64,000 nt of DNA, from assembly GCA_029216955.1 (NCBI GenBank), contig JANAVB010015600.1, positions 28,888,499 through 28,952,498 of the forward strand. The letters run 5' to 3'. The DNA is from Iris pallida. Lineage: Eukaryota > Streptophyta > Magnoliopsida > Asparagales > Iridaceae. Of this stretch, positions 46,336 through 58,947 are shown piece after piece. A program made the position numbers and the translations under genes. The notes beneath the pieces were generated by a model. The model saw only the letters and a program-made list of their open reading frames with translations, was not told where the DNA came from and searched no databases. Within the stretch, counting starts at the first letter, position 1. Each line of letters starts with the position of its first letter.

Positions 46336-48170
46336 TTTCATTTTTCTGCAATTTAAATTTCTTTAAATTACATGTATTTAAATTTCGCATTTATTTACGA
46401 TTTTTACGTACTTTGTGCAAACGACCACTCTAAGTCCAAGCCTAGCATGGGTTGATCGGACTTAGGTGAGCCTACACATATTCGGGGTCTAGTTGAGTCA
46501 TGTTGGACTTGATTCATGGCTTCGGATCCCGTATCTGGACTTCGGTTCAATTTCAAATACGCGGACAAATACATTAAGTAATTATTTATTTAATTTTAGA
46601 ATCTGTGATTTATGAACTTTGAATTTTCAGACAAATTTTTAATGCTGAATAAATTGTAGAAAAATTACTACAAAATACTATGTTAATTAATCTAATTTAA
46701 TATAAATTTTTCATGATTTACTTTACTGTTTTGACACTGTTTAAAAATAGGAAACCAGAACTCATTTTCAATGTACACTTGTAAACTGATTTTTAATAAA
46801 TACGTACACTGGATTATAAATTCCAGAAAATTTATATTAAATTACTATAATTAACAAGGATCAATTTGATATAAAATAGGACTGTATAACCATCTTAATA
46901 ATTATTGGAACATAATGTACAGTTTGATTAATTAATTAATTAATATTGACTTGTGTGTTTTTGTGTGTTTTTGGGATATTTTAGTATCGGGACCTTACCC
47001 TACCTTAGTGTAGAGACCTACTTATTAGTCTAGATGTTGTAACACCTCACTTTGGACTACTAGAGCTTCACCTAGCTAGTGTCCTATTAGGAGCCGTGTC
47101 ACAACACTAGTATAATCTTAATCATAACTTAGAGGCTGAGTTGTATATCATTTTGACAGGACTTCGGACATCTGTATCTTCATATTCTTATTCTTGCTTT
47201 GGTCGAGACAAGTACCCCTACAAACTTATTTACTGCATATGATAATGAACTGTGAATGAACCATGTTAAAATACTGCTTTATGGAAACTGCAAAGTCATA
47301 TCATTACATGTTTTATACGAATTTTCAGTATCTTCACATGCTTAGAAGAGCTTTTACATATCTCACATGATGGTTACCAGGACATGAGGGAAACTGATAG
47401 TTGAGTACGTGATCATGCCCCTTCTCCCGTACGTATGTACCGAACAAAGTTGACATTTTATATGTATATCTTCTCGTAGGCGTACCAGCTGTATCTGTAC
47501 GTATGTACATCTATCGCTTGCTTACTTGTACGTAAGTACATTTTATATACTTGTGCCACAGCACATTTTACACCTATTGACAATCACGTACCTGCTCCAG
47601 TTTTAAACTATATATATGCATGTATCGTCATGACAAATGCATCCTTGTCATGATAGTTGTGATTTTACATGATAGATTGTGTCATGTCAGGATTACAGTC
47701 ATTTCATCTCTTACCATGTCATCATCAGTATTATATGTTTGTAGTACAAGTACTTGCTCCCGTCCTAACAGGATAACGTTGTAGGTGTACTTTTCGAGGA
47801 GGAAATGCTATGTGACACCTACTATGGTGCAGCTTTTGAGGACCTTGTCTTAGCTCCAGAAGAGCTCCTAGCGGGGAACCTTGTTTAGATATCTTTTATG
47901 TATTTTGAGACTTAGATTTTGGTTTGAACTTATATTTGGATACTGGACTTTGTCTCCAGTCTCATACATTTGAAGTGTAATAACTTTTAACACTTGTTAC
48001 TTTCATTAATAGAAGTTGTGTTGTGATAAAATCTTATTTGGCTTAATATTAGCACACTTAGTATATTTTCTGTATAAACTCTTAGAACAGCTTACTACGC
48101 TTTTACCAAGCGTAGACTGGATATGGCTAGGTCCGGCCCAACAGTTTGGGTAACGGGTCATGACAATTAT

Positions 48171-48801
48171 GTAGATCCAAACTATTATAGAAAACTTAAA
48201 AAATATAATATAGGATAAATTGATAGTTTTCAACTCGATTGAAAAGATTTTATAGTTGAATGATTTTTCTTAGTTGACGTTAAATTTCTGAATTTTTTTA
48301 TTAGAAAAAAATTATATGAAAATGGTTCTCTATTTATTTTTTTGCACCGGACATAATTGTCCTTGCTGATCAGAGACAAATATATCTCATTTTTCAAAAT
48401 TCAACTTTTTTGCACAGTACAAAAATATGTTTTCCTATGCAAGAGGAAGCTTCAAAGAGATTGAAATGACACAAAAATATGAACCGATGCGTCTCTTTCG
48501 TCTCCTTTTGTGTGGATTTGTCGTATAATGTTTCTTTCAACGAAGACAAGTCGATCATTTGTATATTCAAAGTTGACCATTCATCTGATTTCAGCTTTTT
48601 GCATAGAGGATACCAATGCGATCTTTCTTTCTATTTTTTAAATTTCGGTTTTCATTATGAATCCGTTGTCCATTATTTTCATGGGTGGATTAATAGGGCT
48701 TATACGAAAACACGGCATGGCCCACGAGTGAGCCAGTAAATGAACCTCAAACTCGATGAGAGGGTCAGTATATGATCCCTTCCATTCACTCATCTAGAAG
48801 C
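48171..48801. other. AT-rich intergenic DNA, nothing recognised
   Basis: No family motif in any frame. An 86-aa plus-strand frame (48,479-48,739) has no similarity I can name. Confidence 0.4.
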
Positions 48802-48851
48802 TCTATCCGACTTCTCTTTAGGGTTGTCTATCCGACTTCTCTTTAGGGTTG
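48802..48851. repeat. Tandem 25-bp duplication at a MITE edge
   Basis: TCTATCCGACTTCTCTTTAG plus GGTTG occurs twice in a row. The second copy runs into the MITE end TAGGGTTGAGCATTATTCGG. Confidence 0.85.
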
Positions 48852-49657
48852 AGCATTATTCGGTTTTGTATCGAGATATTCGGTTTGGTTCAATTTTGAA
48901 AATACTAAACTTTTTTATTCAATTTCGATCTTGACTTTCAATTTCGATCCAAAACCGAAAACCGAATAAATCTTATACAATTATTAAATACCCTCAAATT
49001 TATACATATATTTAATGATTATAAATGTGTATATTTTGAAAACAACCGTCATATTTATGTGTTTTAAAGTCCAACTTTGACAATTTAACAACTAATCCAA
49101 TTTTGGGCCCAACTTTATAATACAACAAACAAACATCTTCTACTATATAATGAGGCTCCAAACGGCTCCAAAGTGAGCCGTCTAAGCCGTAATTATGTCA
49201 ATTTTATTTTTAAAAAAAATAAATTATGTAAAAAATTGTCGAAAAAAATGTAAATTTGTTATATACATTTAACATGGGAAATCAAACTCAACCAAACAAG
49301 AAGAATACCTCACACTTTAACCATATGAGTTAGAAGTGATATTTGACTGTAATTGAATACTATTCTTATTATACGTACTATACGTGCAAAGCACGTGTAT
49401 TTACTAGTATGTATAAAAAATATATTTTAACCACATTTACAACTTTGGATCCGATCCGTTAAAAAATAAAAATAGTCCAACGCACAAACCGAATTGATTA
49501 TCAGTTCGGTTCGATTTTGTTTATGGGTTCGATTTTGTTCAGTTCCAGTTTTTTATTTTTAGAATTTTGGTTTATTCGATTTTGACTATTTTTTTTTTTT
49601 TTTTTTAACTGATCGATTCGGGTTGAAACCGAATATAGATTATTCATTCTTTTTTTA
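48844..49657. mobile_element. Decayed hAT-type MITE, invaded by a Helitron
   Basis: Starts TAGGGTTGAGCATTATTCGG, like the TIR of the intact copy at 29,072, and ends in AACCGAAT..TTTTTA DNA near 49,657. CGGTTTGG and AACCGAAAACCG repeats flank a short Helitron at 49,136-49,407. Divergence from the other copies and the lack of a clear 8-bp duplication indicate age. Confidence 0.6.
49136..49407. mobile_element. Short non-autonomous Helitron, 272 bp
   Basis: It has a 5' TC end (TCTTCTACTATATAATGAGG, preceded by A) and a 3' hairpin ACGTGCAAAGCACGT, then GTATTTACTAG followed by T. These are the hallmarks of plant Helitrons: 5' TC, a subterminal 3' stem-loop, a CTAG end, insertion between A and T and no target duplication. 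It encodes nothing and depends on autonomous RepHel elements. Confidence 0.8.
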
Positions 49658-50530
49658 GCCTAATCTAAATTGCATATTCGTCAGAATGATTTTCTGATGT
49701 TTACCAATATTAGGAACAAACTATTCATAGATTAAAAAAAAAAAAAAGCACTGTCTAGTGTCGTATACTCTTTCTTGCTAATTGAGAGAGTCCCCATGTT
49801 TGAGTCCTGTGAGATGGTTTGGGTTTCAGAATACTCGGCAATATTCCAAGTTATGTTTTCTGCAAGGATTATTATTAATTGGATTCGCAAATTCAATTTG
49901 TAGTTCTTAACTTAAATAGAGTGCTGTTATTGACAATCCTAAAATGTTATCATGCACTCCTCTTTAATTTTTTATCATTCAAATTCCAAAACTATATTAT
50001 GACATTAATCTGTACATGCATGGAGGGAGGAGTGCAAGATAATATTTTAGAAATTTTTTTAAGGGCACCACACTTTTTATTTTGGGGCAGCCCAACCCCC
50101 CAAACCCTCAATTCTTTTCTATATCTCATTTTACTCTCTCTTTCCACCAAAAGAAAAAAGAAAAAAAAAAAGCTCTCCAAAGCTCTTCCAAAACCCTACT
50201 CTCTCCTCCACCACTCCATTCCTAATTTCTCCACCAAAATTTCTTCAACAACATTCCTAGATTCGAAAAGATATGACACGCAAGTCAAAACAATCGGATT
50301 CTAGGTATTTTATTTCCTAATTTCTTTTAGAATTTTCTACATTCTATTCAAAACCCTAGAATATTTCTTAATTCTCTAAAAAGTTTTGATAAATTAGGTT
50401 TAGAATCTTTTTAGGGTTCATGAATGAAATTTTTGAACACGAACAATTCACATTTTTTCTTGAAACCCTAACCCTAGAACACGACAAACGAGCGTATCGT
50501 TTTGGTCGTTCGGCTGCTACAGTCGGGGCT

Positions 50531-50565
50531 GGAAGCATTAGGACTGCCACAGGCCTAGCAGTCCT
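50531..50565. repeat. Single palindrome related to the array at 51.5 kb
   Basis: ATTAGGACTGCCACAGGCCTAG then CAGTCCTAAT: the arms pair, and the left arm matches AGGACTGCCACACCCCTG of the downstream array. Confidence 0.75.
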
Positions 50566-50591
50566 AATGTAATCAGTTGCATGATGCAGAT

Positions 50592-50633
50592 CTGGGGGTG
50601 GGGTTGGGGTTGGGAGGGGGGGGGGGGGGGGGG
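50592..50633 (+). other. G-rich tract with 18-G run (G-quadruplex candidate)
   Basis: GGGGGTGGGGTTGGGGTTGGG followed by A and an 18-base G run (50,616-50,633). It satisfies the simple G4 rule several times over on the plus strand. Run length should be treated with care because of sequencing error. Confidence 0.8.
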
Positions 50634-51499
50634 TAACAGTCCTATTTTCGTTTCTATTATTTAATAACTGTACGTTGTCCTGCAGTCCTCCGGCCGATAA
50701 CAAAAGATTACGGCCGACCGCGTCAAAGCGGAAGGAATACGAGGGACGTCCTCTCGAGCGTCCGATTAGAATTTTCGAACCGGAGCCCCAAGCTCGGTCT
50801 CGGACGCCGCCACCGGCACTCCAAGCTCGGTTGAAACCAGAGTGAGAACTGTGTCGCGATCGCCAACGAGCTGGAGCGCATTGACGACGAGGTCGAGTTC
50901 TCCTTCATGCATAATATGGAGTCTCGTACAAAGGTCCCGCATGATATGTAGTTGGATATTCAAAATTATTTTGTATTTGGATGTGGCTGTTGTTGTTTGA
51001 AAACTTGACTTGTGAATTTTATGGTATTTTGTCGTATACTTCGTTTCGGATAATTTGTCGAATATTTTTTGAAGGATATGTTGTTGTTTGGAAACCTCGC
51101 ATCATGAGTGTCTCTCTGATTCCATCAATTAGGATTTGAAGTTGCTGGGATTGATTCTCACCGAGCAGTAGTAAACCTTTCAGCTTAACTTCAATCTCTC
51201 TACTCTACCATTGGAAAACAAAGTACTGATTGCGCCAAGATGGAGAAGTGAAGAGAAACAATGAAATGAGGAATTGTTGAAAGAGTTGAGAGCAAATGCC
51301 TGTGAGATACCACAAAGTTGTATTTGCTAACAGTTGGCTCATCGACATCCACCCTTATTCATCGTTTTACAATGAGAGATCTGAAATCCATTGAGACAAT
51401 GACCAATTGGACTAAAATATTAAGTTGCATTTGGTACGACGAATACTAGAGTTGAGAGTTGGACGAGCACTTGAACTTGACAAACATGGTGAAATGAAG

Positions 51500-51850
51500 A
51501 GACTGCCACACCCCTGGACTGCCAGCATCCTGGTAATCCAAATATTAGTGTAAGACTGTCAGGGGTGTGGTAGTCCTATTTGAAACTCTCGGTGAGAAGA
51601 GTTTGACAATATTTCAAATAGGACTGCCACACCCCTGATAGTCCTACACTAATGTAGGACTGTCAGGGTGCTGGCAGTCCTGATTTAAACTCTCTGTTAT
51701 GAGAGTTTTAAATACAAACTCTCCTAACAGAGAGTTTCAATTAGGATTGCCACATCCCTGGCAGCCCTACACTAAAGTAGGACTGTCATGGTACTGACAG
51801 TCCTAATTGGAACTCTCTGTTATGAGAGTTTGTATTTAAAAGGACTACAG
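51500..51850. repeat. Second palindrome array (AGGACTGCCACACCCCTG / AACTCTCTGTTATGAGAGTT)
   Basis: Two palindromic modules alternate: AGGACTGCCACACCCCTG with inverted partners such as CAGGGGTGTGGTAGTCCT, and AACTCTCTGTTATGAGAGTT. Copies occur in both orientations about five times across 350 bp, so the block can fold into nested hairpins. No protein or RNA family is recognised. Confidence 0.85.
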
Positions 51851-52171
51851 ATGACATGGAACTGTCTTCATTAATCACTATACTGAGTTTTTATACCTTT
51901 ATTCTTAAATAATGACGACGAGTTCCAAGTTTCAAGCCAAACACAATAATAGATGTTTTACTCAAATTCAAATAGAAAGCTATTTTAATTAGGGGTGAGC
52001 ATTATTCGATTTTGAACCGAAAATCGAATCGAACCAAACTGAATAACAGATTCGGTTCGGTTTTTAAAAAAAATCGGTTCGATTTTGGTTTTGAAAATAC
52101 TAAATTTTCTTATTCGGTTTCGGTTTTGGATTTCAGTTTCGGTCCAAAACTGAAAACCGAATAAGAAATTT

Positions 52172-52176
<5 letters not shown>

Positions 52177-52249
<73 letters not shown>
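52177..52249. repeat. (AT)n microsatellite in the MITE centre
   Basis: An AT run of about 73 bp; related runs at 52,457-52,511 and 62,716-62,777 are parts of the same expanded tract now separated by insertions. Confidence 0.95.
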
Positions 52250-52251
<2 letters not shown>

Positions 52252-52454
52252 TACTATATAATAGGAAAACATAGATGGTGAAACTTTTGAATTCCGAAAA
52301 TACCCTTACATACTTATACTAATTAAAAATAGTTCATTAATTTTAATAAGGACAACTTAGTAATTAGGAAGACTACCCTTTGGTCTTCCTAAAGAGTCTT
52401 CCTAAACTAATTAAAAAATGTTAAAATACGTGCAAGGCACGTGCACATATGCTA

Positions 52455-52455
<1 letters not shown>
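52250..52455. mobile_element. Short Helitron copy A, 206 bp
   Basis: TCTACTATATAATAGG start, hairpin ACGTGCAAGGCACGT, then GCACATATGCTAG followed by T. Non-coding. Its body (GAAACTTTTGAATTCCG..AAGACTACCC) is repeated in copy B. Confidence 0.8.
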
Positions 52456-52504
<49 letters not shown>

Positions 52505-52514
<10 letters not shown>

Positions 52515-52692
52515 GAAAAACTTAGATGGTGAAACTTTTGAATTCCGAAAATACCCATACATACTTATACTAATTAAAAATAGTTCATTAATTTTAATAA
52601 GGACAACTTAGTAATTATGAAGACTACCCTTTAGTCTTCCTAAAGAGTCTTCCTAAATTAATTAAGAAATGTTAAAATACGTGCAATGCACG
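52505..52692. mobile_element. Short Helitron copy B, 5' part (interrupted by the gypsy element)
   Basis: Closely similar to copy A from AATAGAAAAACTTAGATGG to ACGTGCAATGCACG, where the gypsy element starts. The remaining 3' end (GTGCACATATGCTAG) is at 62,701-62,715 after the duplicated GCACG. The insertion splits the 3' hairpin. Confidence 0.8.
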
Positions 52693-55518
52693 TGTCACGA
52701 TCCGATCCCAAATAATTGGGTCGAACCGGATCATGTCCAGCCTGCACCGTTGTTGAGACGGCGGCAGTAAGCTGTTCCATTAGCAGGTAATCCACAACAA
52801 CATCTAAATTTGTCACAACTCAAAATTCGAAAAATGAAATTTTATTAAACTTGAAATAAGTACAACTGGAATGTGAAAGAACTGAATTAAAAGCTGAAGT
52901 CAAATAACAAAATTCTAAACAACAAATCTAGAAACAGAAAATATAGCTAAGTGTTCGGCTCGCCGGCCTCAAGTCCAGCGTCCTCCAACAGGGTACAGAA
53001 CTGGGTCAAAATTAGCTGTTGTATAGTATAACAGCTCAGCATCCTCAATGTTCCCTAAAAATGTTATCTCCAGTCAGGAGGGAGCAAAGTACAATTCATG
53101 CTAATTTAAACAGTTAAAATAAATAATAAAATCATGCACTTTTAAACAGTTTAGAAATGACCAGTTTCAGCAGTAAAACAGTGTGATTTGAACAGGCAAT
53201 GAAATATGACCGGTTTGGATTTGTTACAGTAAAGGATATGAGATTTGTTACAGTAAAGTTATAGTATGGTCATACTCATTATACTATTCCCCCAGTCCCC
53301 AGTAGTTACAGTGCTCTCAGAGAGAGTTTCGTGTTTGCATCGTGGTTTAAACTTACAGTAAAGCGATTAATTAAATAACTGTAAACTAACACAAACTATA
53401 CTTGCCTCAAAATGGACTTGACTGGAGAAAATGAAGACTTCGAGACGGAAATTCAGAATCGTCCTCGAATTCCTACATTCGAGAAATTGACTCAGATTCC
53501 AGGTTTACCAATCTAGCTACGCTAGTTGAAATCTCTATTTGTGTCCTAATCCAATTTTAATTCTTTATTAAACAAAACACGAAAATATGATTATTTGTGC
53601 GTTGATTTAATTCGAGGGAAAAGATCGTTTTATACTTTGTATTTGGAAAACACGTCGATACCAGATTAATTGATTAAAACTTTGTATTTTCATAATTTAT
53701 AAATATAAAACTAATTTCTTATTTAGTGAGAAATACATGATTTTTAATTAATATAAAACTGATAGATTTTAGGTGAGAAAATCTTAATTATTTTTATACG
53801 AAAATACTTTTTATTAAATTTATTCGAACGCTACAAAAACTCGCAAAGTCAGCAACAACCAAAATCTATGCTACCAATTCATAGTTACAGACCAACAGCC
53901 AGCTGGGCTTATGCCCATTACAATTTATTTACATAAATTGAAATAAGACAAAACTGCCGTTAGTCCTAAACTTTAAATAAATTAAATAATTAAATAAATA
54001 ATAAAAATAAAGTAATCATGACTAGTCTCAGATATGGTCCAATCCTCAACTAGGCTAATGCCTCAACGTCCGGGCGAAGCCGGTTTCGTTTGCACTTAGC
54101 CGGGGCCCATTGACCGATACGGTCGTCGCCCAAAACCAAATATTAAATAAAATTCCGAAATCCATTTTAAATTCATTTTTAAAATATTCTAGAATTTACG
54201 GAAAAATCCGGCAACACCTCCTCTGTTTATGGTCAACCCAAAAACTGGAAATTGCGCCGATAATTTTCCTGCAAATCCCAAACCAGGGAATCCCAAATAT
54301 GTATATATATAATAATCCACAACCAATCCACAAATAAATTCGAAACGACCCGAATAATTTTGGAAGTCCGATTCCAAACCAAAAACGTCACAGAACGCTA
54401 CCGAAAAAATCCGGGAAGCCAAAATATACCAAAAACCAATTCCCGAAATATTCTGGAAATCCTAAAATAATCCACAGAACCTTTCCGAAGGTTCCGGAAA
54501 AATACGACGTCGCTAAAACCGAATTTCCAAGGGGAACCGGGGACCATTCTTATCACAGACTTGTAAAGAAAAGGGCGGGACAGGGGTTATACCTCAGGTT
54601 GCTCGGCTAGAGCTCTCAGATGATAAATAATAGAAGAGAAAAGGAGATCCGGACAGCAATGTAAACCCGGGACATCGTCCAACTGAAACTCAGCTCCTGG
54701 CCGGGAACGGAAAGTCCCAGAACACGGATCGGGGCGCGGGGGTCGCAGCGGACAGCGGCAACGCTGTCACAGGACCTCGAAACAGCGGATCGGGGCGCTG
54801 TGCTCGGCCGGGGATGAAGGGGAAAACCGGCGATGGGCGCTGGCCAGGGGAGTCGGGCTGACCGGAGGGGCGCGCGGGCTAGGGCACGCGCCGGGAGCTG
54901 GAGAGGCTGGATCGGGGGCTTGGCAGGGTCGGGCGACCGGGAGTGGGGCGCGGGGGTCGCTGCGCCAGGAAGGGGGCCCGCTGGATGGGCGGCGAACGGC
55001 TGGGGAAGCCGGCGTCGGGTCGAAGCGCGGGGCGCGGCCAATGGGTGGCTGTGGGGCGACGACAGGAGGTTGTCCGCGCTTCTTCGGGAGGAAGGGGTTT
55101 CGGTTCTGGAAAATCGAAAAAGAGAGGGAAGCAATTCTTCTCTGAAGAAGAATTCGTGAGGAAGTTGGTAGGAATATTGTGGAGGGGAAGTTGTGAGAGT
55201 GGGGGTTATATGGTGGGGGTGTAAGAGGAGAAGTGTTCTGGAGGGGAGTTATAAGGAAAAGTGGGTTGTAGAGTTGTGGTTGGGAGAAGATGAAGTGGAG
55301 AAAAAGGAGGAGAGAGGGTGTACGTGGGTGTGAGGGAGTTGGGAGAGTGCTGGTCCTTCGTGGACCAGCTCAAAGTGTTTTTTTTTTTTTTTTTTTAAAG
55401 AAATCAGATTTCAAAGGAAGGGTTTGGACTCGGGTCTGGGTTCGGAAATTGGGTCTGGGCTCGGGTCTGGGTTCGCCAACAAAAGCCATGAATTAATTTT
55501 GAAATAATTTCCAAGCCA

Positions 55519-55559
<41 letters not shown>

Positions 55560-55606
55560 TATTAATAATACTAATACTAATTAACCAAAGAAATTTGGGT
55601 TTCACA
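52693..55606 (-). repeat. Gypsy left (3') LTR, 2914 bp
   Basis: Contains in element sense a (TTA)n run near its start, a T/A tract, a TATA-like CCATATAACC near 55,205, a CT-rich then GC-rich leader (54.7-55.3 kb) and an AT-rich 3' part. The GC-rich open frames (108-172 aa) are not genes. Confidence 0.92.
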
Positions 55607-55985
55607 ATCTTCCCTCCTTAGAAAATTTCGTCCTCGAAATTAAAGGCAGGGTAGGAGAATCAAACAGGTACGGGTACCACGCCCGTAACTCAGGTCCAAC
55701 AATAAGAATTTCCAAGGCAGTCGTGGATGAGACAGTTTAGGGACAAATTTTATTTATGATATCATCCATGCAGAAAAACACAAAAGCGGACCAAAGTACA
55801 CGAGGTTGATCAGACCATCATGCACCGGTCCTGATTAGACAATATTTTAGTGGGTGCACCCAATAAAATACCGTCATGATCAAGCTTGATAAAAAGATAG
55901 CTTGCAAAACTAGGCTAATTTAGCAGCATCAGTCAAGTTTAGAACGAAAAGATAAGGAATAGTAGTTTACGTGATGGCTCAAATT
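55607..55985 (-). other. Gypsy polypurine tract and 3' untranslated spacer
   Basis: On the minus strand AATTTCGAGGACGAAATT then TTCTAAGGAGGGAAGAT abuts the LTR start TGTGAAACCC at 55,606. The remaining 340 bp shows no coding signal. Confidence 0.75.
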
Positions 55986-58740
55986 CTGATCTTCTTCTCA
56001 CCTCTGACTGCACTTGCAACTGGTTTCTCTGGCTCTGAAAGGTTGAGTCCAATCTTCAGCTCTGAATTATCCAATATGTGACTCGGATCCGGAATGTAGC
56101 GTCTGAGCTGTGATACATAGAAGACGTTGCACACTCTCAAGATTAGCTGGTAGAGCTAACCGGTACGCTACTTCCGACTCGTCTTAAAACTTCAAATGGC
56201 CTGATGTACCTGGCCTCAATTTCCAGCGCCGTCAAAACTGATTGTTCCTCTGGTAGGAGAAAACTTCACAGAAATGCTATCTCTTTCTTCCAACTTCACC
56301 GGTCGACTACTACTATCAACCAAGTGCTCCTGTCTGTCTTGGGCAATCCTGAGCTTGTCTCTAATCATTCTTACCTTCTCTGCTGCATCGGTCACCCTCT
56401 CAGGGCCCAGCAGTACTCTTTCTCCTACGTCGTCTCATGCAAGTGGTGTACGGCAACGACGTCCATAGAGTGCCTCGAACAGTGTCATACCGATACTAGC
56501 TTGGTAGTTGCTGTTGTAAGAGAATTCTACCAAGTGCAAATGGTCTTCCCAAGACCCTCCAAATTCCAAGACGCAGGATCTCCGCATGTCTTCTAACGTC
56601 TATATTGTTCTCTCCGATTGCCCGTCAGTCTGGGGGTGGTAGGCGGCGCTGAACTTCAGTTGTGTTCCCAAACTGTCATGCAAACTCTTCCAAAAGTGAG
56701 AGGTAAATCTGATATCTCTGTCAGATACGATACTTATCAGAACTCCATGAATCTGGTAGATGTGCCGCATGCACAGTGCTGCCCACTTCTCGGTGGATAG
56801 ACCAACCTTGAAAAGGATAAAGTGAGCTGACTTCGTCAGTCAGTCCATGATAACCCAAATGGCATCCTTCCCTCCTTGGGATCGAGGCAGTCCATATACA
56901 AAATTTATTGTTATGTGCTCCCATTTTCACTCTGGAAATGTCAAGTGGCTGCAATAGTCCTGCTGGTCTCTGCCTGCTAGCCTTCCCTTGTTGACAAATT
57001 AACATCTAGCAACATACCTGTCCACGTCTTTCTTCATTCCAAACCACCAAACAATGGTACGTATATCCCGATACATTTTGTTAGCTCCAGGATGTATGAA
57101 ATACTGCGACTGGTGCGCTTCTTGCATCAGCTCGTTCCTCAGTTCGCCAGTTGGTACGCAAAGCCTTGTACCATTCTTCAGCGCTCCGTCATTGGCGATT
57201 GAGAATCCTTCAAGTGTTCCTGCCAGCACTTGATCTCTAAGTTTGCAAAGTGTCTCGTCTTGAAACTGCGTCTCCTTGATTTTGTCCATCAGACTCGAGC
57301 TCACTTGCAACTTCATCAAAAATGAATCAGCATCCAGCTCCTTCCTTCCAGGCAGTATAATCTCCAGTCCAAGCTTCTCGATGTCCTCTAGCAGATGCCG
57401 CTCCTTGGTCAAAAATATCGCCATAGGGTATCGACTAAGTGCATCTGCGACCACATTAGCCTTACCTGGGTGGTACTGTAGATCGATATCCAAATCCTTC
57501 ATCAGCTCCCGCCATCTTCTTTGCCTCATGTTCAGCTCCTTCGGAGTGAAAACATACTTCAGACTTTTGTGGTCTGTATATATTTCCACTCTCTCTCCAT
57601 ATAGATAATGCTTCCATAGCTTCAAAGCAGAGATGACTGCCGCAAGCTCCAGATCATGTGTGGGATAGTTCTTCTCATGAGTCTGTAATTGCCTAGATGC
57701 ATAAGTAATCACTTTTTTCATGTTGTTGAAGAACGCAACCCAGTCCTTTACCTGAGGCATCACTGTAGATTGAGAAACCACCAGTTCCTGCGGGTAGCAC
57801 AAGGATTGGTGCAGTGGTAAGTCTCTTCTTCAGCTCCTCGAATGATGCCTGGCAATCTTCCGTCCAGATGAACTCTTCATTCTTCCGAGTGAGCTTCGTC
57901 CTCGGCTCATCAATTCTGGCAAAAACCCTTCACGAACTTCCGGTAGTAGCCAGCCAAGCCCAAAAACTCCTGATTTCAGCAACTGAGCTTGGGACCACTT
58001 CTCAACAGCGGCTATCTTCTTCGGATCCACCGAAATTCCTTCTCATGTGACAACATGGCCAAGAAAATCCATCTTGTCTAGAAAGAATTCACATTTGGAA
58101 AGCTTACCATACAGCTTCTCCTTCCTCAAAGTTTCCAGAACTTTCCTGAGGTGCTCTTCATGCTCCTCTTCCGTCTTTGAATAGATCAGAATGTCATCGA
58201 TGAAGACAACGACAATTTGATCTAGATATTCATGGAAAACCTTGTTCATAAGGTTCATGAACACCGCAGGAGCATTCATCAGTCCAAACGGCATGACCAA
58301 GAATTCAAACTGCCCATACTTGGTGTTGAATGTCGTCTTGGGAATATCTTCCTTCCTAACCCTGATCTGATGGTAGCCAGATCTAAGATCAATCTTCGAA
58401 AACACCTTGGCTCCGCTCAATTGATCAAATAGGTCATCGATCCGGGGCATAGGGTACTTGTTCTTGATGGTGATATTGTTCAGCGCCCGGTAGTCGATGC
58501 ATATCCGTACAGTTCCGTCCTTCTTGTGCACTAACAAGGCAGACGCTCCCAAGGATGAAGTTCCATCCTGGATAAATCCTAGAGCCTTCATTGATCTGGT
58601 CCTTCATCTTCTTGGCCTCCTTCGGGTTGACTCTGTAGCATCCCTTAAAAATAGGGGAGAGCCGGGAACTAGGTCAATAGTGAACTCTATGTCTAGGTCT
58701 GGGGTAATCCAGGAAAACTATCAGGGAAAACATCTACCGT
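55986..58740 (-). pseudogene. Gypsy pol: RT, RNase H, integrase, chromodomain-like tail (broken)
   Basis: Minus-strand order: a shifted RT N-terminus (PGLPPDREIEF-like, 58,600-58,740); RT proper 58,591-58,043 with [22 protein letters not shown] and the catalytic FIDDILIYS; after a break, RNase H with ITYASRQLQTHEKNYPTHDLELAA and YTDHKSLKY, then NVVADALSRYP (57,802 to about 57,420); the integrase zinc region H..H..C ending VDRYVARC at 56,999; then the DDE core and GDRV-type region in several frames to about 56,100; and weak chromodomain-like remains. Stops and shifts are at about 58,030, 57,815 and 56,998 and repeatedly beyond. It is inactive as it stands. Confidence 0.88.
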
Positions 58741-58947
58741 AAAGGTGTAACTAAGAATTTTATTCATGAAAGAGAATTACAGCAAGACTCTCATGATTAT
58801 TCTAAGGACATCCTGTTACAACTTCTTATAACAATAGAAAATGATATTCAGCAGTCCTAGGTACTAATCTTCATGGTTCTGGCTCTTGCATGAGCAGTCT
58901 CCAACTGCTTCATCTTCCTCTATGATCCTCGAGTCTGCATCATGCCC
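58741..58947 (-). other. Gag-pol gap; protease region missing
   Basis: About 200 bp between the end of the gag frame and the first RT similarity. No DTGA/DSGA protease motif in any frame. Intact relatives have well over 1 kb here, so a deletion is inferred. Confidence 0.6.

Larger units (their letters stand above)
49658..51500. other. Unassigned DNA with leader-like and GC-rich parts
   Basis: 49,740-50,300 has CT-rich, CCCAACCCCCCAAACCC-type DNA that resembles the sequence at 63,600-63,700, so both may be LTR leaders or gene leaders. 50,690-50,960 is GC-richer and contains a short coding-looking stretch, VAIANELERIDDEVEFSFM (about 50,851-50,907), which I cannot assign. No complete gene is visible. 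Confidence 0.3.

Noticed and set aside
54616..55134. 172-aa Pro/Ala/Ser/Arg-rich minus-strand frame
   Set aside because: It lies in the gypsy LTR leader, the copy in the other LTR differs in frame, and there is no domain.
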